A DNA stretch of 35,397 bases, taken from contig JALRLI010000002.1 in assembly GCA_023254555.1 (NCBI GenBank), positions 1 to 35,397 on the forward strand, in the 5' to 3' direction. Position 1 is the first letter of the stretch, and each line of letters starts with the position of its first letter. Source of the stretch: Microbacteriaceae bacterium (lineage in GTDB: Bacteria; Actinomycetota; Actinomycetes; Actinomycetales; Microbacteriaceae). Shown here one piece after another: positions 32,754 to 35,397 of this stretch. The notes below the pieces were generated by a model. The model searched no databases, was not told where the DNA came from, and saw nothing but the letters and a program-made list of their open reading frames with translations. The translations under genes and the position numbers were made by a program.

Positions 32754-34191
32754 CTGCGGGCTTCTTCGCTGCAGGCTTCTTAGACTCTGATTTCTTCGCT
32801 GCAGGTTTCTCAGCTGCTGGTTTCTTGGCAGCTGGTTTCTTGGCAGCTGGTTTCTTGGCAGAAGGCTTCTTCGCTGCAGGTTTCTCGGCCGCGACCTCTT
32901 CTGCATCGCCCCCATCTACCTGCGTGAACTCGGTAAGGTCAACGGCCTTACCCTTCTTGTCGACCACAGTAGCTTTGCTCAAAGCGACAGCAAGCGCTTT
33001 GTTGCGGGTAACTTCGGCAATGATCACCGGAATCTGGCCACCCTGCTCAAGCGCTTGAATAAACTGTGCCGGCTCCATACCGTACTGGCCCGCCGCCGAA
33101 AATATGTACTGCGAAAGTTCGTTCTGCGTTGGTTCAACACCCTCTGCCTCAGCAATCGCATCCAGCAAAAGCTGTGTTTGCAGCGTTTTGGTGCTTGATT
33201 CAATCACTTCGGCACGATGCTCGTCGTCCTCAAGACGGCCTTCGCCCTCAAGGTGACGATGTACCTCGTCATTGATTACTTCTTCAGATACCGGGATTTT
33301 CGCCTCTTTGATGAGCTGTTCGATGAGCAAGTCTCGAGCCTGGCCGCCCTGCTTGTAAACGGCTCCGCGGCTCACCTGCTCTTCAATGCTCTTCTTCAGC
33401 TCAGCGATGGTCTCAAATTCTGAGGCCATCTGGGCAAACTCATCATCCGCTTTTGGCAACTCGCGCTCTTTCACACTGGTCACCGTGACCTCTACCTCAG
33501 CAGTCTCGCCCTCGTGCTCTCCGCCCAGCAGAGTTGAATTGAACGTGGTGGTTTCACCCGCGGTCAATGACTCGAGCGCATCGTCAATTCCCTCAAGCAG
33601 ATTTCCGCTGCCAAGTTCGTATGACACTCCGGTTGCCTGGTCGACATCGGCTCCACCGATGCGAGCTACGAGATCTAATTCAACGAAATCACCGGTCTTC
33701 GCAGGGCGTTCAACCGTGACAAGCGTACCGAAGCGTGCGCGAAGGGCATCCAGTTCGTCTTGGACAGCTTGTTTATCCACTTCTGCTTCATCAACAGTGA
33801 GCTTGATTCCGTCGTACTTCGGCAGTTTGAATTCGGGGCGCACCTCAACCTCATACGAAATGACGAGGGTTCCCGTGAAGTCTTCGCCATCGAGCCACTG
33901 GTCGATATCTGCAGTTGGACGACCGATTGGTCGAACTTCAGACTCAGTGACAGCGATTTGGTAGTGCAGATCAAGTGAGTCGTTCACTGCCTGCTCAATC
34001 ACAACGCCTTTGCCCACTCGCTGGTCGATGATGCGCGCAGGAACTTTGCCCTTGCGGAAGCCTGGGATGTTCACCTGCTCAGCTACCGTTTTGTATGCCT
34101 TTTCGATGTGCGGCTGAAGCTCATCAGCGGTGACCTCAACGAGAAGTTTCACACGAGTTGGATTGAGCTTTTCAACTTTTGTCTTGGGCAT
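32734..34191 (-). CDS. tig: Trigger factor with a lysine-alanine-proline repeat tail
   Basis: Trigger factor is the ribosome-bound chaperone and prolyl isomerase. The 485-residue protein has the ribosome-binding domain with 'PGFRKGKVPARIIDQRVG' near residue 45, a PPIase domain (about 150-240, 'PAKTGDFVELDL') and the helical C-terminal domain to about 425. The last ~50 residues are repeats of 'AAKKP' and close variants, strongly basic and absent from most homologues. GAGAGG 6 bases upstream fixes the start. It lies just downstream of tRNA-Pro. Confidence 0.96.
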   Translation of the reverse strand: MPKTKVEKLNPTRVKLLVEVTADELQPHIEKAYKTVAEQVNIPGFRKGKVPARIIDQRVGKGVVIEQAVNDSLDLHYQIAVTESEVRPIGRPTADIDQWLDGEDFTGTLVISYEVEVRPEFKLPKYDGIKLTVDEAEVDKQAVQDELDALRARFGTLVTVERPAKTGDFVELDLVARIGGADVDQATGVSYELGSGNLLEGIDDALESLTAGETTTFNSTLLGGEHEGETAEVEVTVTSVKERELPKADDEFAQMASEFETIAELKKSIEEQVSRGAVYKQGGQARDLLIEQLIKEAKIPVSEEVINDEVHRHLEGEGRLEDDEHRAEVIESSTKTLQTQLLLDAIAEAEGVEPTQNELSQYIFSAAGQYGMEPAQFIQALEQGGQIPVIIAEVTRNKALAVALSKATVVDKKGKAVDLTEFTQVDGGDAEEVAAEKPAAKKPSAKKPAAKKPAAKKPAAEKPAAKKSESKKPAAKKPAAKEAAE

Positions 34192-34241
34192 GGACGGCCT
34201 CTCACGTTCGGTGGTTACGTTTTCATCGTGCCAAGCACGCG

Positions 34242-34316
34242 TCGGGGCGACAGGATTCGAACCTGCGACCTCCCGCTCCCAAAGCGGGCGCTCTAGCCAA
34301 GCTGAGCTACGCCCCG
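34242..34316 (-). tRNA. tRNA-Pro (anticodon TGG)
   Basis: The acceptor stem is CGGGGCG with CGCCCCG and discriminator A. The anticodon stem CCCGC/GCGGG holds loop TTTGGGA, giving TGG. The T-arm is GCAGGTTCGAATCCTGT. CCA is not encoded. It is on the same strand as tig, 50 bp upstream of its start. Confidence 0.95.
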
Positions 34317-34471
34317 GATATACCGGTGTTCGTTTTCGTTTACTCTCGCGGTAATCGCCAAGAACGGTTCACGAACCTCGTAAAGTCTAGCTGACATTTT
34401 CTGCTGTCGTGCACACCGCTGCTCAGTGTGTATTAGACTTCTAGAGGTTCATGCAGTCACTGCAGAATTCT

Positions 34472-34545
34472 GGGGATGTAGCTTAATGGTAAAGCCTTAG
34501 TCTTCCAAACTAATGACGCGGGTTCGATTCCCGTCATCCCCTCCA
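34472..34545 (+). tRNA. tRNA-Gly (anticodon TCC), CCA encoded
   Basis: The acceptor is GGGGATG with CATCCCC and discriminator T. The anticodon stem TTAGT/ACTAA holds loop CTTCCAA, giving TCC. The T-arm is GCGGGTTCGATTCCCGT. The three bases after the discriminator (34543-34545) are CCA, so the 3' end seems encoded, unlike the other tRNAs here. The 155 bp between it and tRNA-Pro hold nothing else that I recognise. Confidence 0.95.
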
Positions 34546-34585
34546 AATACAGCCCTAGTGGGCAGGAATCAAACCGAGCTTGTAC

Positions 34586-35122
34586 TCATCTCATCGGATG
34601 CATTGCACTATGCCGCGCCGTGTGATTCCGGTATACCTCGGCGTTGTGTAACAAATTGGCCTGCTCCTCGTCGGTCAATGCGCGCCGCACCTTTGCCGGC
34701 ACGCCTGCCACGAGAGACCCCGGCGGCACAATCATTCCCTGAGGAACGAGCGAATTTGCAGCAACGAGTGAACCGGTGCCGATGACACACCCGTTCAAGA
34801 GCGTGGCACCCATGCCAATCAGGCAACCATCTTCGACTGTAGCCCCATGGATCACCGCGTTGTGCCCGACAGATACGTTTTTGCCCAATGCCACCGAGGC
34901 GGCGGGATCGACGTGAACTGCCACTCCGTCTTGAAGGTTACTCCCCTCGCCAATCACAATCGAGGTATTGTCTGCCCGCAGCACTGCGTTGTACCAGACA
35001 CTGACTCCTGAATTCAGCGTGACGTCACCCACGACAACAGCCGTGGGTGCAATCCACGCGTGCTCATGAATCTTAGGGGCACAGTTTTCGTCGAGGGCGA
35101 AGACAAGAGGTTCATGCGACAT
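34586..35122 (-). CDS. Gamma-class carbonic anhydrase-like (left-handed beta-helix) protein
   Basis: This 178-residue protein is built from hexapeptide repeats ('APTAVVVGDVTLNSGVSVW') and resembles the gamma carbonic anhydrase/PaaY/YrdA group. Three likely zinc ligands are visible: His in 'GVAVHVDPAA' and two in 'VSVGHNAVIHGATV'. 'GVPAKVRRALTDEEQ' at the end is common in the group. True carbonic anhydrase activity is not certain, because many members lack proven activity. It stands alone between tRNA-Gly and tRNA-Asn. Confidence 0.88.
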   Translation of the reverse strand: MSHEPLVFALDENCAPKIHEHAWIAPTAVVVGDVTLNSGVSVWYNAVLRADNTSIVIGEGSNLQDGVAVHVDPAASVALGKNVSVGHNAVIHGATVEDGCLIGMGATLLNGCVIGTGSLVAANSLVPQGMIVPPGSLVAGVPAKVRRALTDEEQANLLHNAEVYRNHTARHSAMHPMR

Positions 35123-35174
35123 GCAATCAGCCTAATCGCAGCTTTGCTCCTGCGAAAATGCCAAAGATAAAAAG

Positions 35175-35247
35175 CTCCCCGACTTGGACTCGAACCAAGA
35201 ACCTGCCGGTTAACAGCCGGCTGCTCTGCCGATTGAGCTATCAGGGA
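35175..35247 (-). tRNA. tRNA-Asn (anticodon GTT)
   Basis: The acceptor is TCCCTGA with TCGGGGA (one T-G pair) and discriminator G. The anticodon stem GCCGG/CCGGC holds loop CTGTTAA, giving GTT. The T-arm is CTTGGTTCGAGTCCAAG. It is followed on minus by a T run (CTTTTTATC) that may end transcription. It lies just downstream of the putative dnaG. Confidence 0.95.
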
Positions 35248-35264
35248 TCGGCTAGCCGCAAACT

Positions 35265-35397
35265 CTAGGTCAAGCCCTCGCCTAAAGCCAATTCGCGCAA
35301 GGCTCGTCGCTTTGTTTCCATCCCCACAAGTTCGCCAAATATCTGGTTGTACTCGACTTCATTCTCAACGGGATTGAGTCGCTGCAAGGTCGATTTC
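35265..35397 (-). CDS. dnaG: C-terminal end of a protein resembling DNA primase DnaG (runs off window)
   Basis: Only the last 43 codons are present, in the minus frame ending TAG at 35265. The sequence 'LQRLNPVENEVEYNQIFGEL' followed by a charged helix with 'KRRALRE' resembles the extreme C-terminus of actinobacterial primase, the part that contacts the replicative helicase. The position just before tRNA-Asn agrees with the dnaG-asnT neighbourhood in mycobacteria. The identification is tentative. Confidence 0.55.
   Translation of the reverse strand, partial: KSTLQRLNPVENEVEYNQIFGELVGMETKRRALRELALGEGLT

Noticed and set aside
32810..32890. Repeats that could suggest a CRISPR or minisatellite
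   Set aside because: They are in-frame codon repeats inside tig with no unique spacers.
32124..33058. Plus-strand open frames rich in 'AAGFLAAGF' opposite the tig tail
   Set aside because: They are the complement of the Lys-Ala-Pro repeat codons of tig, not a gene.
34317..34471. Promoter search between tRNA-Pro and tRNA-Gly
   Set aside because: AT-rich hexamers are present, but no pair with correct spacing could be supported.

Overview
The window is a gene-dense stretch of chromosome that most resembles an actinobacterium of the family Microbacteriaceae with a small genome and moderate GC content, such as the planktonic freshwater or marine 'Luna'-type lineages. This placement is inference. 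It rests on actinobacterial gene order (tRNA-Pro, tig, clpP1, clpP2, clpX; folC, DUF4233, ndk, rne, rplU, rpmA, obg, proB, proA, nadD, rsfS), a translational T-box in front of a eukaryotic-type ileS, DUF3043 and VKOR-family genes, GTG starts, and many start/stop overlaps. I see no rRNA, prophage, insertion sequence, plasmid gene or CRISPR array.

Layout from left to right. Positions 1-783 (minus) hold the 5' end of ctaC (cytochrome c oxidase subunit II) and erpA, and a DUF3043 membrane protein follows on plus. Positions 1484-4310 (minus) are hisD-nrdR-pyrD, then pdxK on plus. Positions 5208-7807 (minus) hold a small membrane protein, nadD, a long acidic tail-anchored protein, rsfS and tRNA-Ala(GGC). 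Positions 7858-14266 (minus) are rne, rplU, rpmA, obgE, proB and proA, with a clear promoter before rplU and a hairpin between rpmA and obgE. A VKOR-family gene is on plus at 14506. Positions 15123-17281 (minus) are folC, a DUF4233 gene and ndk. ileS (17285-20530, minus) is preceded by its T-box (about 20534-20710).

Positions 20727-26394 form the most accessory-looking part: a peptide-type ABC importer (binding lipoprotein, two permeases, one double ATPase) diverging from a TetR-family regulator, with a perfect 15-bp palindrome between them. valS and a 90-residue unknown follow on plus. Positions 29322-31992 (minus) are clpP1-clpP2-clpX. A LysE-type exporter on plus separates them from trigger factor (tig). 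The window ends with tRNA-Pro(TGG), tRNA-Gly(TCC), a gamma carbonic anhydrase-like gene, tRNA-Asn(GTT) and the 3' end of a gene that looks like dnaG.

Most genes are core functions: translation and its enzymes, proteolysis and folding, proline, histidine, pyrimidine, NAD, folate and B6 metabolism, and respiration. The best candidates for something unusual are: (i) ileS has a textbook T-box and sequestered Shine-Dalgarno but no ATG, GTG or TTG at the expected start, where two ATC codons sit instead; (ii) the acidic, repeat-bearing tail-anchored protein translationally coupled between nadD and rsfS; (iii) the palindromic operator of the TetR/ABC-importer pair; (iv) two ClgR-like boxes 21 bp apart upstream of clpP1.
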